A stretch of DNA of 64,000 bases from Formosa agariphila KMM 3901 (GTDB taxonomy: Bacteria > Bacteroidota > Bacteroidia > Flavobacteriales > Flavobacteriaceae): the NCBI RefSeq assembly GCF_000723205.1, contig NZ_HG315671.1, positions 1,771,351 to 1,835,350 on the forward strand. The letters are read 5' to 3'. Shown piece after piece: positions 38,619 to 48,505 of the stretch. The position numbers were made by a program, and so were the translations under genes. Below the pieces are notes generated by a model. That model did not search any database and was not told the origin of the DNA. It worked only from the letters and a program-made list of their open reading frames with translations. The first letter of the stretch is position 1. Every line of letters begins with the position of its first letter.

Positions 38619-39518
38619 TTAAGAATATAAAATCAAGAACACACCTAACATAATGCCGGCTAGAGGCACCAATTTCTTTCGTTTGTTTTGTTCTTTAAAA
38701 ATAAGACCTCCAATAACTACTGCAATTATAATCTGACTGCGTTTAATGGCAGATAATAACATGATTAGTGCTTCGGGGTCTTGTAACGCTTTAAAGTAAA
38801 AGTAGTCGGCTGTTTGTAACAACACCCCAACTGCAGGAATTGACCAACGCCATTTAAATGCTTTTCTTTTTTCGGGTTTAGAAAACCATGTAAAAGACAT
38901 AATAATAAGCAATATAAGTACGGTGTAAAAACAAAACCAGAATTGAAGGGTTTGCGGATTCAATGTTAGATTCTGAATTAAAAATTTATCGTATAAACCA
39001 CTAGAGGCACCCAAAAAGGTGGCGGCTATAATAGCAAAAATCCATTTATTGCGGGTAAAGACAATTCCTTCTTTTTTACCAATCTTAGAGTAGAGTATAA
39101 CGGATCCAATAATTAAAAAGAAACCAATCCATTGTAATAGATTTGGGCGCTCTTGATAAATAAAAATGGCACCTATAAAGGTGAAAAATGGACCAGCAGA
39201 ACGAATAGGCGTGACAATAGTAATCGGCAAATGCTTTAATGCTTGGTACGCCAAAACCCAAGAGGCCGCCATTATACCCGATTTAATAAAAATAAATCCA
39301 TGTTTTTTTAAGGGGATATCTTCAATATAAAACCCCAACGATTTCATATATTCTGGGTCATACTGTGATCCTAAATAAAACGGTAAAATCAATAAAAACC
39401 CTGAAGTTATAGTCCCTAACAGTACAGGGAAAACTTCGTTTCCTTGTACTGCATGTTTTTTACATAAATTATGTAACCCTAAAAATACAGCCGATAATAG
39501 GCCTAAATACATCCACAT
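38619..39518 (-). CDS. DMT superfamily (EamA-like) transporter
   Basis: This 299-residue protein has about ten hydrophobic helices, and two halves with the DMT pattern are visible, such as TIVTPIRSAGPFFTFIGAIF in the first half and LIMLLSAIKRSQIIIAVVIG in the second. Both keep the helix packing of EamA repeats. It is probably a small-molecule exporter of unknown specificity. It stands alone and is divergent from the FKBP gene. Confidence 0.85.
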   Translation of the reverse strand: MWMYLGLLSAVFLGLHNLCKKHAVQGNEVFPVLLGTITSGFLLILPFYLGSQYDPEYMKSLGFYIEDIPLKKHGFIFIKSGIMAASWVLAYQALKHLPITIVTPIRSAGPFFTFIGAIFIYQERPNLLQWIGFFLIIGSVILYSKIGKKEGIVFTRNKWIFAIIAATFLGASSGLYDKFLIQNLTLNPQTLQFWFCFYTVLILLIIMSFTWFSKPEKRKAFKWRWSIPAVGVLLQTADYFYFKALQDPEALIMLLSAIKRSQIIIAVVIGGLIFKEQNKRKKLVPLAGIMLGVFLILYS

Positions 39519-39726
39519 GGGCGCAAATATAGGGGTTTAGTCCTTTTTTAAGCTTTTGTTTTTATTTCATTTTTAATCAATAATTTCAAACCTTTCATTT
39601 TAACAAAAAACTTATGTTTTTACTTGCTTTTCCTTGTTTTTATTGATGAATTTTAAGATTATAGTAAAGTTATTTTAACGTTAAATGTTTTAACATTTTC
39701 GACAATGTGTTACTACTTCAATTCTC

Positions 39727-39734
39727 TACTTTTG
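39727..39734 (+). promoter_or_regulatory. TAnnTTTG -7 box before FKBP gene
   Basis: TACTTTTG lies 22 bp before the ATG at 39757. The -33 box is not clear. Confidence 0.35.
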
Positions 39735-39756
39735 TGCCTAAATAAAAAAATAAAAT

Positions 39757-40575
39757 ATGAAATCAGTATGTATGGCACTTTTAGTAGTGTTTTTTGTCTC
39801 TTGTAGCTCAGACGATTCAATTAAAGATTATTCTCTTGAAAATGAACAAGAAATTGAAGCCTATATTGCAGCAAACAATTTAGATGCAATTGGGACAGGA
39901 TCAGGTTTATATTATGTTATTGATGAAGTAGGTTCTGGTGCTGAAATTACAGCAACATCAGACATTACTGTAACGTATGTTGGAATGTATACCGATGGAA
40001 CTGTTTTTGAAACACAAGACACCCCCGTTTCTTTTAATTTACAACAAGTGATTCCAGGTTGGCAAGAAGGGCTTCCTTATTTTAATGAAGGTGGAAGCGG
40101 ACAACTAATTATTCCAGCACATTTGGCGTATGGAAGTAATGATTATAATGGTATTCCTGGCGGTTCTGTTTTAGTATTCGATATTGAAATTGTTGACTAT
40201 GTTGCTGAAAATGAACAAGAAATTGTAGACTATATTGAAGCAAACAATTTAAACGCACAACCTACTGGTTCTGGTTTGTATTATGTAATAGATGAACAAG
40301 GTGATGGTGAAAAACCAACGGCAGACTCTAATGTTACTGTAACCTATAAAGGGTATTTTACAGATGGTGAAGTATTTGATGAAAGTCCTTCAGAAATTTC
40401 ATTTTATTTAAATAATGTTATTGAAGGCTGGCAAGAAGGTATTCAATTATTTAATGAAGGTGGAAGCGGAACATTATTAATTCCATCTCATTTGGGGTAC
40501 GGACGTTACGGTGCTAGCATTATCCCTGGTGGTTCTGTATTAATTTTCGATGTAAATTTAATTTCGGTGAATTAA
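39757..40575 (+). CDS. lipoprotein with two tandem FKBP-type peptidyl-prolyl isomerase domains
   Basis: This 272-residue protein has a lipoprotein signal (VFFVSCSSDDS) and two similar halves. Each half starts with ENEQEIxxYIxANNL, then TGSGLYYVIDE and ends in an FKBP core: VIPGWQEGLPYFNEGGSG in the first and VIEGWQEGIQLFNEGGSG in the second. Both keep the PGGSVLxFD end. It should assist proline isomerisation of exported proteins in the periplasm. The two halves are clearly an internal duplication. Confidence 0.93.
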   Translation: MKSVCMALLVVFFVSCSSDDSIKDYSLENEQEIEAYIAANNLDAIGTGSGLYYVIDEVGSGAEITATSDITVTYVGMYTDGTVFETQDTPVSFNLQQVIPGWQEGLPYFNEGGSGQLIIPAHLAYGSNDYNGIPGGSVLVFDIEIVDYVAENEQEIVDYIEANNLNAQPTGSGLYYVIDEQGDGEKPTADSNVTVTYKGYFTDGEVFDESPSEISFYLNNVIEGWQEGIQLFNEGGSGTLLIPSHLGYGRYGASIIPGGSVLIFDVNLISVN

Positions 40576-40599
40576 CACCTTTTTAAAATACTAATAACT

Positions 40600-40630
40600 A
40601 AACATCCCATCTTTATAAGATGGGATGTTT
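40600..40630 (+). terminator. rho-independent terminator
   Basis: A perfect 14-bp stem (40600-40613 with 40617-40630) with a three-base loop follows the FKBP gene. Confidence 0.75.
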
Positions 40631-40712
40631 GCGTTTAAGGGTTTTATTTATCATCATAAATATTGGTTCAAGCACTGATTTTTAGATTCATTATTAATCA
40701 AAGATTATAAAG

Positions 40713-40720
40713 TATATTTG
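40713..40720 (+). promoter_or_regulatory. TAnnTTTG -7 box before SDR-like gene
   Basis: TATATTTG lies 18 bp before the ATG at 40739. The -33 box is not evident. Confidence 0.35.
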
Positions 40721-40738
40721 CAGCTTAAATACTAAGAT

Positions 40739-42292
40739 ATGCAAGCAAAGAGTGAAGGAGACGTTGAGAATAAGTTGAGTGAAAAACAAATAGACGAGTG
40801 CTTGTCTGTTTTAGAACAATTAAATACCAATACCAACCTGATTTTCGATATTCCAAAGGAAAAAAGGATTGCTTTAATAAAAGCTACTGGGCAGTTTTCT
40901 AGACCGAGTCGCGAGGAGTTTGCTAAACGTAAGAAAGACGCAAAGAAGAACGCTAAGCGTAAAAAGGAAGTTCAAGATCGTGTGGCACGTAAAATTACTG
41001 GGATTAGAAATGCGCGAGAAACGCCTATATTTTTGGCTCCTAAATTATTAGCTGCTGCAGATATTAGTAATAAAAAAACCATAGAGTTAGAAACGCCACG
41101 CAACTGTTATGTGTGTAAAACACCGTTTACTAAAATGCATCACTTTTACGATACCATGTGTACCGATTGTGGCGATTTTAACTATGCGAAGCGTTTTCAA
41201 ACTGCCGATGTAAATGGGCAAGTTGCTGTTATTACGGGGTCGCGATTAAAAATTGGATATCACATTACTTTAATGTTATTACGTGGTGGAGCAACAGTGG
41301 TGGCAACCACACGCTTTCCAATCGATTCTGCCATACGTTTTTCTAAAGAAGATGATTTTAACACTTGGAAAGACCGTTTACATATTCATGGTTTAGATTT
41401 ACGACACATTCCTAGTGTTGAAATATTTTGTAACTATATCGAACAAAAATATGAGCGTTTAGATATTTTAATTAATAATGCCGCACAAACTGTAAGGCGT
41501 CCTGCTGGTTTCTACGCCCATTTAATGGAGAAAGAAGAGTCAGATATTGAAACTTTACCACAGGCTGTTCAGGATATGTTATCCGATCATACAAACTGTT
41601 TAAGTGAATTAAAATCACTAACCTCAGGAGCGTCATCTAATAAAAATATGCCCGTAACATGGCATGGACCAGAACCAGGAATCGGATTAAGAGCTTCTGC
41701 TAAACTGTCTCAAATACCGTATAGTTTTGATAACTCGTTGGTCGCAGACGAGGTTTTTCCTGAAGGTGAACTTGATGCCGATTTACAACAAGTCGATTTA
41801 CGAAAATCCAATAGCTGGCGATTAAAATTAGGTGCAATAGAAACCACAGAAATGATAGAAGTACAGTTGGTAAATGCTGTAGCGCCATTCGTTCTATGTA
41901 ATCGCTTATCCGAACTAATGAAAAAAGAAAACACAGGGCAAAAACATATTATTAATGTAACGGCTATGGAAGGGAAATTCCATCGTGTGTTTAAAGAATC
42001 GCGTCACCCTCATACCAATATGGCAAAAGCGGCTCTTAATATGTTAACACATACAGCTTCTGGAGAATTAGCTAAAAGTGGGATTTTTATGAATGCGGTA
42101 GATACGGGTTGGGTGACAGACGAAGACCCTGCCGAATTAGCAAAAATGAAACAAGAGGTTTACGACTTTCAGCCGCCTTTAGATATCGTAGATGGTGCTG
42201 CCCGTGTAATGGATCCTTTATTAGATGGTATTAATACAGGTAAACATTGGTGTGGAAAATTCCTTAAAGATTATAGGCCTATAGAGTGGTAG
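40739..42292 (+). CDS. SDR-like protein with N-terminal extension and zinc-ribbon motif
   Basis: This 517-residue protein is about twice the length of a usual SDR. The first 120 residues contain a very basic helix (residues 60-85). Then come two CxxC pairs (C123/C126 and C141/C144), a likely zinc knuckle. A Rossmann fold starts at TGSRLKIG (166-173), with NNA at 246-248. A Thr (426) sits where the catalytic Tyr of YxxxK is expected, while Lys430 is kept. The usual dehydrogenase reaction is therefore doubtful. A long insertion lies at 255-365. It may be a regulatory or binding protein rather than an enzyme. Confidence 0.85.
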   Translation: MQAKSEGDVENKLSEKQIDECLSVLEQLNTNTNLIFDIPKEKRIALIKATGQFSRPSREEFAKRKKDAKKNAKRKKEVQDRVARKITGIRNARETPIFLAPKLLAAADISNKKTIELETPRNCYVCKTPFTKMHHFYDTMCTDCGDFNYAKRFQTADVNGQVAVITGSRLKIGYHITLMLLRGGATVVATTRFPIDSAIRFSKEDDFNTWKDRLHIHGLDLRHIPSVEIFCNYIEQKYERLDILINNAAQTVRRPAGFYAHLMEKEESDIETLPQAVQDMLSDHTNCLSELKSLTSGASSNKNMPVTWHGPEPGIGLRASAKLSQIPYSFDNSLVADEVFPEGELDADLQQVDLRKSNSWRLKLGAIETTEMIEVQLVNAVAPFVLCNRLSELMKKENTGQKHIINVTAMEGKFHRVFKESRHPHTNMAKAALNMLTHTASGELAKSGIFMNAVDTGWVTDEDPAELAKMKQEVYDFQPPLDIVDGAARVMDPLLDGINTGKHWCGKFLKDYRPIEW

Positions 42293-42466
42293 GTTTCTAA
42301 AGGTTCAATCTCAACCGTACAGTTTACGTATCATAGCTGTTATTTATTTACTTATACATCATCTTAATTTAAAGATGTTTCCGCGATAACGAATTGCGTT
42401 AGTTTTATATGTTTTCAAGTCAAATAATTCTTTAAATAATGAAGAACTTGCAGCAAAACATAAATC

Positions 42467-43096
42467 ATGGAAAACGTATTAGTAGTTGGTGCCACAGGCA
42501 CCACTGGACATAAAGTAGTAAATCATTTAAAAACATCGCAAGATTTTGAACCTATTGCTATGGTAAGAACTGCCGAGCAAGAACAAAACTTTAAAGCACA
42601 AAATATTAGAACGGTTCACGGCGATTTAGAACAAGATGTTTCTCATACGGTTGTAGAAGCAACACATGTTATTTTCGCAGCAGGTTCTGGCGGTAAAAAA
42701 GTAGAAGCTGTAGACCAAGATGGGGCTATAAAAATGATTAAAGCTTCAGAAACCGGAAATATCAAGAAATTTATTATGTTAAGTTCTATGGGTGCAGACA
42801 ACCCAAAACAGAGCGAAAAACTTCAAGACTATTTACAGGCAAAACACAATGCCGATGTCTTCTTAAAAGATTCTAAACTCAATTATACCATTGTAAGACC
42901 TGGTACACTTAATAATAACGCTGGGCAAGGCCGTATTCAATTGGCTAAATCCTTATCTAAACAAGGCGAGATTAGTCGCGATGATGTGGCACAAACACTT
43001 ATTCAGGCTTTACGCGACCATACTACAAATACCACAACATTCGAAATTCTAGAAGGAGAAACTCCAATAGAAGAAGCCTTACAAAACATTCAATAA
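42467..43096 (+). CDS. NAD(P)-binding atypical SDR (NmrA/YwnB type)
   Basis: This 209-residue protein has the Rossmann motif VVGATGTTGHKVV at the N-terminus and the segments VIFAAGSGG, KKFIMLSSMGAD and YTIVRPGTL that mark the NAD(P)H-binding atypical SDR group. Such proteins act as reductases or redox sensors. It is followed after 52 bp by a peroxiredoxin-like gene in the same direction, which suggests a redox-related pair. Confidence 0.9.
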   Translation: MENVLVVGATGTTGHKVVNHLKTSQDFEPIAMVRTAEQEQNFKAQNIRTVHGDLEQDVSHTVVEATHVIFAAGSGGKKVEAVDQDGAIKMIKASETGNIKKFIMLSSMGADNPKQSEKLQDYLQAKHNADVFLKDSKLNYTIVRPGTLNNNAGQGRIQLAKSLSKQGEISRDDVAQTLIQALRDHTTNTTTFEILEGETPIEEALQNIQ

Positions 43097-43148
43097 ATTA
43101 TTTTTAGAGTAACCACATATTATAAATTAAATTAAAAAATTACGTATT

Positions 43149-43655
43149 ATGATTAAACCAAGAACAAAAACACCCGATTTAACAATAGATTTAGTAGACG
43201 GAAAAACATGGACACTTAGTGAACAAGATCCAGAACATTTTACAATGATTATTGTGTACAGAGGAAAACATTGTCCTGTTTGTAAAACATATTTAAAAAC
43301 CCTTGAAAAGCATATGCAAGACTTTAAAGATAAAGGGGTAAGTGTTATAGCCATTAGTGCGAATACTAAAGAATTGGCCACAGCTTCTGTAAAAGAATGG
43401 GACATTCCAAACGTACCTGTAGGTTATAATTTTTCTATTGAAGAAGCAAGAACATGGGGATTATTTATTTCTGAAGGAATAAAAGATGAACCTAAAGTGT
43501 TTGTTGAACCAGGATTATATTTAATCCGACCAGATAGAACGCTTTACGCATCATCAATTCAAACCATGCCATTTGCTAGACCAAGTTTAGAAGATTTATT
43601 AAAGTCATTAGACTTTGTTATAGATAAAGATTATCCGGCAAGAGGAGAAGCTTAA
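43149..43655 (+). CDS. AhpC/TSA-type peroxiredoxin-like protein
   Basis: This 168-residue protein has a thioredoxin-like fold with the motif YRGKHCPVCKTYL (CPVC), then KDKGVSVIAISANT. The CxxC instead of the usual TxxC and the length put it in the peroxiredoxin-like group rather than classical AhpC. It probably reduces peroxides or protein disulfides in the cytosol. It is separated from the convergent aldehyde dehydrogenase gene by a bidirectional terminator. Confidence 0.88.
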   Translation: MIKPRTKTPDLTIDLVDGKTWTLSEQDPEHFTMIIVYRGKHCPVCKTYLKTLEKHMQDFKDKGVSVIAISANTKELATASVKEWDIPNVPVGYNFSIEEARTWGLFISEGIKDEPKVFVEPGLYLIRPDRTLYASSIQTMPFARPSLEDLLKSLDFVIDKDYPARGEA

Positions 43656-43680
43656 GATAGAGAAAAGTAGATTGATATAA

Positions 43681-43715
43681 AAAAATCCCCTAAACAATGT
43701 TTAGGGGATTTTTTA
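43681..43715. terminator. bidirectional rho-independent terminator
   Basis: An A-tract, the stem ATCCCCTAAAC / GTTTAGGGGAT with a three-base loop and a T-tract lie between two convergent genes. Confidence 0.9.
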
Positions 43716-43735
43716 GGTTTAATATTAATTATAAT

Positions 43736-45136
43736 CTATGAGGCGTTTTGAATAACAATAGATTTTATATTTACAAATTCCTTCATTCCAAAACCACCAT
43801 GCTCTCTACCAAATCCTGAATCTTTTACTCCTCCAAATGGCATGTTAGGATGCGCAAGTCCGAAAGAGTTAATAAACACCATTCCGGTGTCAAAATGCTT
43901 TTCTGCCAATTGGGTTGCACGCTCAATATCTTTAGAGAAGATACCACCACCAAGTCCAAAGCGACTATCGTTAGCAATTCTAAAAGCATCTTCTTCATCT
44001 TTAGCCTTAATTAATGCTGCTACAGGTCCAAATAATTCGTCATCGTAAGCAGGTTGTCCAGGTTTCACATTTTCTAAAACGGTAGCTGGATAATAATACC
44101 CCGCTCCAGTTTCCGGACTTCCGCCGCATAATACTGTTGCGCCTTTATCTACACTTTCAGTCAGTTGTTCATGTAATTTCTCACGTAAATCTTTACGCGC
44201 CATAGGTCCTAATTCAGAATCTTTTGCCTTTGGGTCTCCAAGTTTTAATTCGGACATTGCTTTTACAAATGCCGATTTAAATGTATCGTAGACAGCATCA
44301 ACTGCTATAAAACGTTTTGCTGCAATACACGTTTCACCATTGTTGTAAATTCTACCTTTTACAGATTCTTCTACAGCTTTTTCAATATCTGCATCTTCTA
44401 AAATTAAATAAGCATCGTTACTTCCTAATTCTAATACCGATTTTTTAATTTCTGCACCTGCTTTTTCTCCGATGTTTTTACCCGCTTCGGGACTTCCTGT
44501 TAAGGTAATACCACGTACCAATTTATGTTTAATAATAGCATCCGATTGCTCATGGTTGATAACTAAAACAGAGAATAATCCGTCTGGTAATCCTGCCGTC
44601 TTAAATATAGATTCTAATAATTTAGCTGTTCCTGTAACGTTAGAGGCGTGTTTTAGCAATACACTATTTCCTGCCATTAAATTGGTAATAGCATAACGAA
44701 TTACCTGATAAGAAGGATAATTCCAAGGCTGAATACCATATATAATTCCTGTAGGCGAGTAGGTTACTATGCCTGTGCCTCCAGTGGCAAGTTCTCTTTT
44801 TTCATTTTTTAAGATGTCGGCAGCGTGCGTCGCAGCATAATCACAAATTGCAGTACACGTGTCTACTTCCTGCTCACTTTGAGTGAGGAGTTTTCCCATC
44901 TCGTCGGTCATGAGTTCTGCAAGTTCCGTTTTGTAATTCTGAAGTTCTTCACCAATGGCTGTGATAATTTTAGCTCGCTCTTCGAACGATTTAAAACGCC
45001 AGTCTAAAAATGCTTCATGTGCGTGTTCTATTGTTTTTTCTACTGTAGAATCATCCATATATGTGTAAGTCGATAACGTCTTACCGTTTGCTGGATTTAT
45101 AGTTTTAAATGTATCTTTTTTTGTTTGAGTTTCCAT
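43736..45136 (-). CDS. gabD: NAD(P)-dependent succinate-semialdehyde dehydrogenase
   Basis: This 466-residue protein is an aldehyde dehydrogenase with the catalytic Glu in VLELGSNDAYL and the catalytic Cys in NNGETCIAAKRF. The N-terminal part TINPANGKTLSTYTYMDD and the C-terminal NMPFGGVKDSGFGREHG fit the succinate-semialdehyde dehydrogenase branch. It should oxidise succinate semialdehyde to succinate in the GABA shunt. No GABA transaminase is next to it, so the exact aldehyde is not proven. Confidence 0.88.
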   Translation of the reverse strand: METQTKKDTFKTINPANGKTLSTYTYMDDSTVEKTIEHAHEAFLDWRFKSFEERAKIITAIGEELQNYKTELAELMTDEMGKLLTQSEQEVDTCTAICDYAATHAADILKNEKRELATGGTGIVTYSPTGIIYGIQPWNYPSYQVIRYAITNLMAGNSVLLKHASNVTGTAKLLESIFKTAGLPDGLFSVLVINHEQSDAIIKHKLVRGITLTGSPEAGKNIGEKAGAEIKKSVLELGSNDAYLILEDADIEKAVEESVKGRIYNNGETCIAAKRFIAVDAVYDTFKSAFVKAMSELKLGDPKAKDSELGPMARKDLREKLHEQLTESVDKGATVLCGGSPETGAGYYYPATVLENVKPGQPAYDDELFGPVAALIKAKDEEDAFRIANDSRFGLGGGIFSKDIERATQLAEKHFDTGMVFINSFGLAHPNMPFGGVKDSGFGREHGGFGMKEFVNIKSIVIQNAS

Positions 45137-45375
45137 AATCTGTTTTTTGTTTTTAAGACAAATAACGCGCTGTTATCTCTCGTTTTTGGTAAAGGTAGTC
45201 CCGAGAAGTGCCTATTCTTAGCTCTATTATAATAGATGTTAACCCATTCGATGGCAGACACAAATTGTTTCAAAATTTTATCTTATTATTAACTGTTTAA
45301 ATGATTTGAAACCTCGTTTTTAGTTCATATAAACACCCATTTAACAGCATTTAAATATTTTAAAAAATCAAAATC

Positions 45376-45546
45376 ATGATACACAGATGCATTACATTAT
45401 TTGCTCAGTTACCATTAGGAACCCCTAATCCAGATGACAATGAACCTTTAGATTTTTCAGACCCATTTAATATTGTGGTTTTTATCATTTTACCTATCGT
45501 AGCCGTAATTCTTTATATGGTTTGGCGAAAAAACCGAAGAAAATAA
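45376..45546 (+). CDS. small single-pass membrane protein (56 aa)
   Basis: This complete 56-residue frame has a polar Asn/Pro/Asp-rich stretch LPLGTPNPDDNEPLDF, then a membrane helix VVFIILPIVAVILYMVW and a basic end RKNRRK. I recall similar small proteins from many flavobacteria, sometimes mislabelled as adenylosuccinate synthetase. The sequence pattern and position make it a real gene. The function is unknown. The guanine deaminase gene follows after 83 bp. Confidence 0.8.
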   Translation: MIHRCITLFAQLPLGTPNPDDNEPLDFSDPFNIVVFIILPIVAVILYMVWRKNRRK

Positions 45547-45629
45547 TACGCGCATTAATCTGTTATTACAGACTATCATTCGTATTTTAGAGGATTACAA
45601 AAGACATTTTTAAGATAATTAGGAAGAAC

Positions 45630-46100
45630 ATGTGCAAAGAAAAATTTATGCAGGAAGCTGTAGCTGCAGCGCTTAGAGGAATGAATAATAATGAAGGTGG
45701 CCCTTTTGGCTGTGTAATTGTTAAAGATGGAAAAATTGTAGGACGTGGTAATAATAAAGTCACTTCTACTAATGACCCAACAGCGCATGCAGAAGTGACA
45801 GCCATACGTGATGCGTGTAAAAACTTAGGTGCGTTTCAATTAGACGGTTGCGAAATTTACACCTCTTGCGAACCCTGTCCAATGTGTCTAGGCGCTATTT
45901 ATTGGGCAAGACCAGATAAAGTGTACTACGGAAGCAATCAAGAGGATGCTGCACACATTGGTTTCGACGATGCGTTTATCTATAAGGAAATTCCATTACC
46001 CTACGAGAAACGAAGTATTCCGTTTGAACAACTTGCACGCGATATGGCCTTAGAACCTTTTCAAGAGTGGACTAAAAAAGTTGATAAAACGGCGTATTAG
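45630..46100 (+). CDS. guaD: guanine deaminase (nucleoside deaminase family)
   Basis: This 156-residue protein has the cytidine-deaminase-fold zinc motifs TAHAEVTAI (HAE) and TSCEPCPMCLGA (PCxxC). The end region YWARPDKVYYGSNQEDAAHI with FDDAFIYKE and the length fit bacterial guanine deaminase rather than tRNA adenosine deaminase. It should convert guanine to xanthine in purine salvage or breakdown. Confidence 0.88.
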   Translation: MCKEKFMQEAVAAALRGMNNNEGGPFGCVIVKDGKIVGRGNNKVTSTNDPTAHAEVTAIRDACKNLGAFQLDGCEIYTSCEPCPMCLGAIYWARPDKVYYGSNQEDAAHIGFDDAFIYKEIPLPYEKRSIPFEQLARDMALEPFQEWTKKVDKTAY

Positions 46101-46236
46101 ATTTTCGGATTGAGGTCTGAAATTAAAATAATAATGTATGTGTAGTCTGTTTTAAATGTGTTTTTATCGATTATTTAATATCAACAATCAGTATATAACA
46201 AGTTAAAACCTAACATCAATTATAATACATAACATA

Positions 46237-47334
46237 ATGAGTAAACAACACCTATTAACACCATATAATAAAAATATAAAACTAAATAACCGCATTGTAA
46301 TGGCACCCATGACGAGAAGTCGCGCCGACAATGAGGGCAAAGAACCTACAGATGAGTTACACGCATTATATTACGAGCAACGTGCTTCCGCAGGGTTAAT
46401 TATTACAGAAGGCTCTCAAGTATCTCGAGAAGCTACAGGCTATATTAATACACCCGGAATTTATACAGAAGCACAAGTTGAAGGTTGGAAAAAAGTAACT
46501 AAACGTGTTCACGATAAAGGCGGAACTATCTTTATTCAGTTATGGCATGTGGGACGTATTTCGCATCCCGATTTTCATGATGGTGATTTACCTGTGTCGG
46601 CTTCAGCCATAAATCCCGAAGCAAAATCTTTTACACCAGAAGGGTTTAAAGATACCGTGACTCCAAAAGCAATGACTGTTGCAGAAATTAAACGCACAGT
46701 TAAAGACTTTCAAAATGCCGCCATAAATGCGGTTGAAGCAGGTTTTGATGGTGTAGAGATTCATTCATCTAACGGGTATTTATTTCAACAATTTTTCAAT
46801 AACTGCTCTAATACTAGAACAGATGATTATGGCGGAAGTAAAGAAAATAATTCACGTTTCTTTTTCGAGGTCTTAGATGCTATAAAAGAAGTGATTCCAC
46901 AAGAAAAAATAGGTGCACGTTTTAATCCGTCACTTCACGGAATGTCTGGAATTACTGTAGATGAAGAAACTATTCCAACTTTTGAATACATTATAAAACG
47001 ATTGAATGACTATAATTTAGCCTATGTACATTTATCGGAACCATTTACAGATGTGTCCGATGTTCCATTTGCTGTCACAGAAGTTGCTAAACATTTTCGT
47101 CCGTTATACAATGGCACATTAATGATAAACAATGGTTTCGACAAAGCACAAGGAAACAACGTGATTGAAGCAGGAGATGCCGATTTAGTGGCGTATGGAA
47201 AGTTATATATTTCGAATCCTGATTTAGTTGAACGTTTCGAAAATGATTTAGATTTAGCTGAATGGGATAAAGATACTTTCTACACCACTGGAGAAAAAGG
47301 ATATACAGATTATCCAAAAGCATCGCAATCTTAG
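46237..47334 (+). CDS. old yellow enzyme family alkene reductase
   Basis: This 365-residue FMN enzyme has VMAPMTRSRADNEG, LWHVGRISHPDF, the substrate-binding HSSNGYLFQQF and RTDDYGGSKENNSRF. It matches the NemA/OYE group that reduces activated alkenes and nitro compounds with NAD(P)H. It stands alone and ends at a strong terminator. The physiological substrate is unknown. Confidence 0.94.
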   Translation: MSKQHLLTPYNKNIKLNNRIVMAPMTRSRADNEGKEPTDELHALYYEQRASAGLIITEGSQVSREATGYINTPGIYTEAQVEGWKKVTKRVHDKGGTIFIQLWHVGRISHPDFHDGDLPVSASAINPEAKSFTPEGFKDTVTPKAMTVAEIKRTVKDFQNAAINAVEAGFDGVEIHSSNGYLFQQFFNNCSNTRTDDYGGSKENNSRFFFEVLDAIKEVIPQEKIGARFNPSLHGMSGITVDEETIPTFEYIIKRLNDYNLAYVHLSEPFTDVSDVPFAVTEVAKHFRPLYNGTLMINNGFDKAQGNNVIEAGDADLVAYGKLYISNPDLVERFENDLDLAEWDKDTFYTTGEKGYTDYPKASQS

Positions 47335-47372
47335 AGTAGAACCGATTAGTAATTGGAACTTAAAAACAATAG

Positions 47373-47406
47373 AACAGCATCCTCGACGGGGATGCTGTTT
47401 CATTTT
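47373..47406 (+). terminator. rho-independent terminator
   Basis: A 10-bp perfect stem (AACAGCATCC with GGATGCTGTT) with a seven-base loop is followed by Ts. Confidence 0.8.
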
Positions 47407-47517
47407 AATAGCTTTATAATTTTTAATACACGGTACTATTGAAATACAAAATGAAACGTTAAACGCGATAGTGTCAAAACTTTTAAGATACGGATTAAAG
47501 TACCGCCCGATTATTAC

Positions 47518-47525
47518 TAAATTTG
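47518..47525 (+). promoter_or_regulatory. TAnnTTTG -7 box
   Basis: TAAATTTG lies 78 bp before the phospholipase gene. No -33 box is clear. Confidence 0.3.
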
Positions 47526-47602
47526 CAGGACTTTACCTGAATACACTTGGGTAATTCGGGTTACACGATAACCGCCATAATTCAAAAAATTATAAACACT
47601 TT

Positions 47603-48436
47603 ATGAGAAAGCAATTTCTAATACTGGGACTATTTTTTATAGTCTCACACGTATTTTCGCAAACCTATACCCGTGAAGAAGTTAATAGGTCGCTTAACGA
47701 AGATGCTCGATTTTCAATACACGAAGATAATTACATCATTACAGGGATCCCGACCAACAAGCATGTGGATTCTGAAACCGCAGATATTAAATATCAAATT
47801 AGTTTTAAGCAATTGCTGAGTCGGAATCCAATAGTTTGGGATTCTTATTTGTATGTAACCTATACACAAAAAGCGTTTTGGAATATTTATGAATTTTCTA
47901 GTCCGTTTGAAGAGATAAATTTTAATCCTTCTGTGGGATTAAGCAAAGTGGTTTACAATAATAATGATGAGGCTAAAGCTATTGTTTCGTTAATGTTAAA
48001 TCATGAATCGAACGGACGAGATAGCATTTATTCTAGAAGTTGGAATAGTATAAACTTAAAATATTCTACAGCCTTAAGTAAGAAAAGTATTTTAAGTGTA
48101 GAGTTGTGGGCTCCTTTTGTAGATAAAGTAAACAATCCCGATTTGATAGATTATATCGGAATATCTAAATTTACGTATTCTTACGATATTATCCCTGAAA
48201 AGCTTAATGCCGAAATCGCTTTAAAAAAGGGTTTGGAGTGGGATTGGAAAGGCTCGATACGCACCCGATTATATTATAATCCGTTTAAATCAACCAATCA
48301 ATATTTCATGTTAGAGTATTTTGCGGGATATGGCGAAAGCCTAATAAATTACGAACAATTTAATAGCATGGTCAGGCTTGGCTTTGTTATTAAAACCAAC
48401 GAATTAGAATTTTTAAAGTATAGAATACAAGAATAA
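47603..48436 (+). CDS. pldA: outer-membrane phospholipase A
   Basis: This 277-residue protein has a signal peptide (SHVFSQT) and the OMPLA beta-barrel pattern. The catalytic residues are visible in LNHESNGRDS (His and Ser) and SRSWNSINL (Asn). It should hydrolyse phospholipids in the outer membrane when the membrane is disturbed. It is monocistronic with a terminator at 48440. Confidence 0.9.
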   Translation: MRKQFLILGLFFIVSHVFSQTYTREEVNRSLNEDARFSIHEDNYIITGIPTNKHVDSETADIKYQISFKQLLSRNPIVWDSYLYVTYTQKAFWNIYEFSSPFEEINFNPSVGLSKVVYNNNDEAKAIVSLMLNHESNGRDSIYSRSWNSINLKYSTALSKKSILSVELWAPFVDKVNNPDLIDYIGISKFTYSYDIIPEKLNAEIALKKGLEWDWKGSIRTRLYYNPFKSTNQYFMLEYFAGYGESLINYEQFNSMVRLGFVIKTNELEFLKYRIQE

Positions 48437-48439
48437 ACA

Positions 48440-48475
48440 AAAAGCACTACATAATTTATGTAGTGCTTTTCTGTT
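48440..48475 (+). terminator. rho-independent terminator
   Basis: The stem AAAAGCACTACATA / TATGTAGTGCTTTT with a four-base loop follows the phospholipase gene and faces a convergent gene. Confidence 0.85.
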
Positions 48476-48505
48476 TTAAACGATTCAATTTATAATTAAA
48501 ACGCT

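Noticed and set aside
43681-43715. Inverted repeat as a possible mobile element end
   Set aside because: A stem with A and T tracts between convergent genes is fully explained as a bidirectional terminator.
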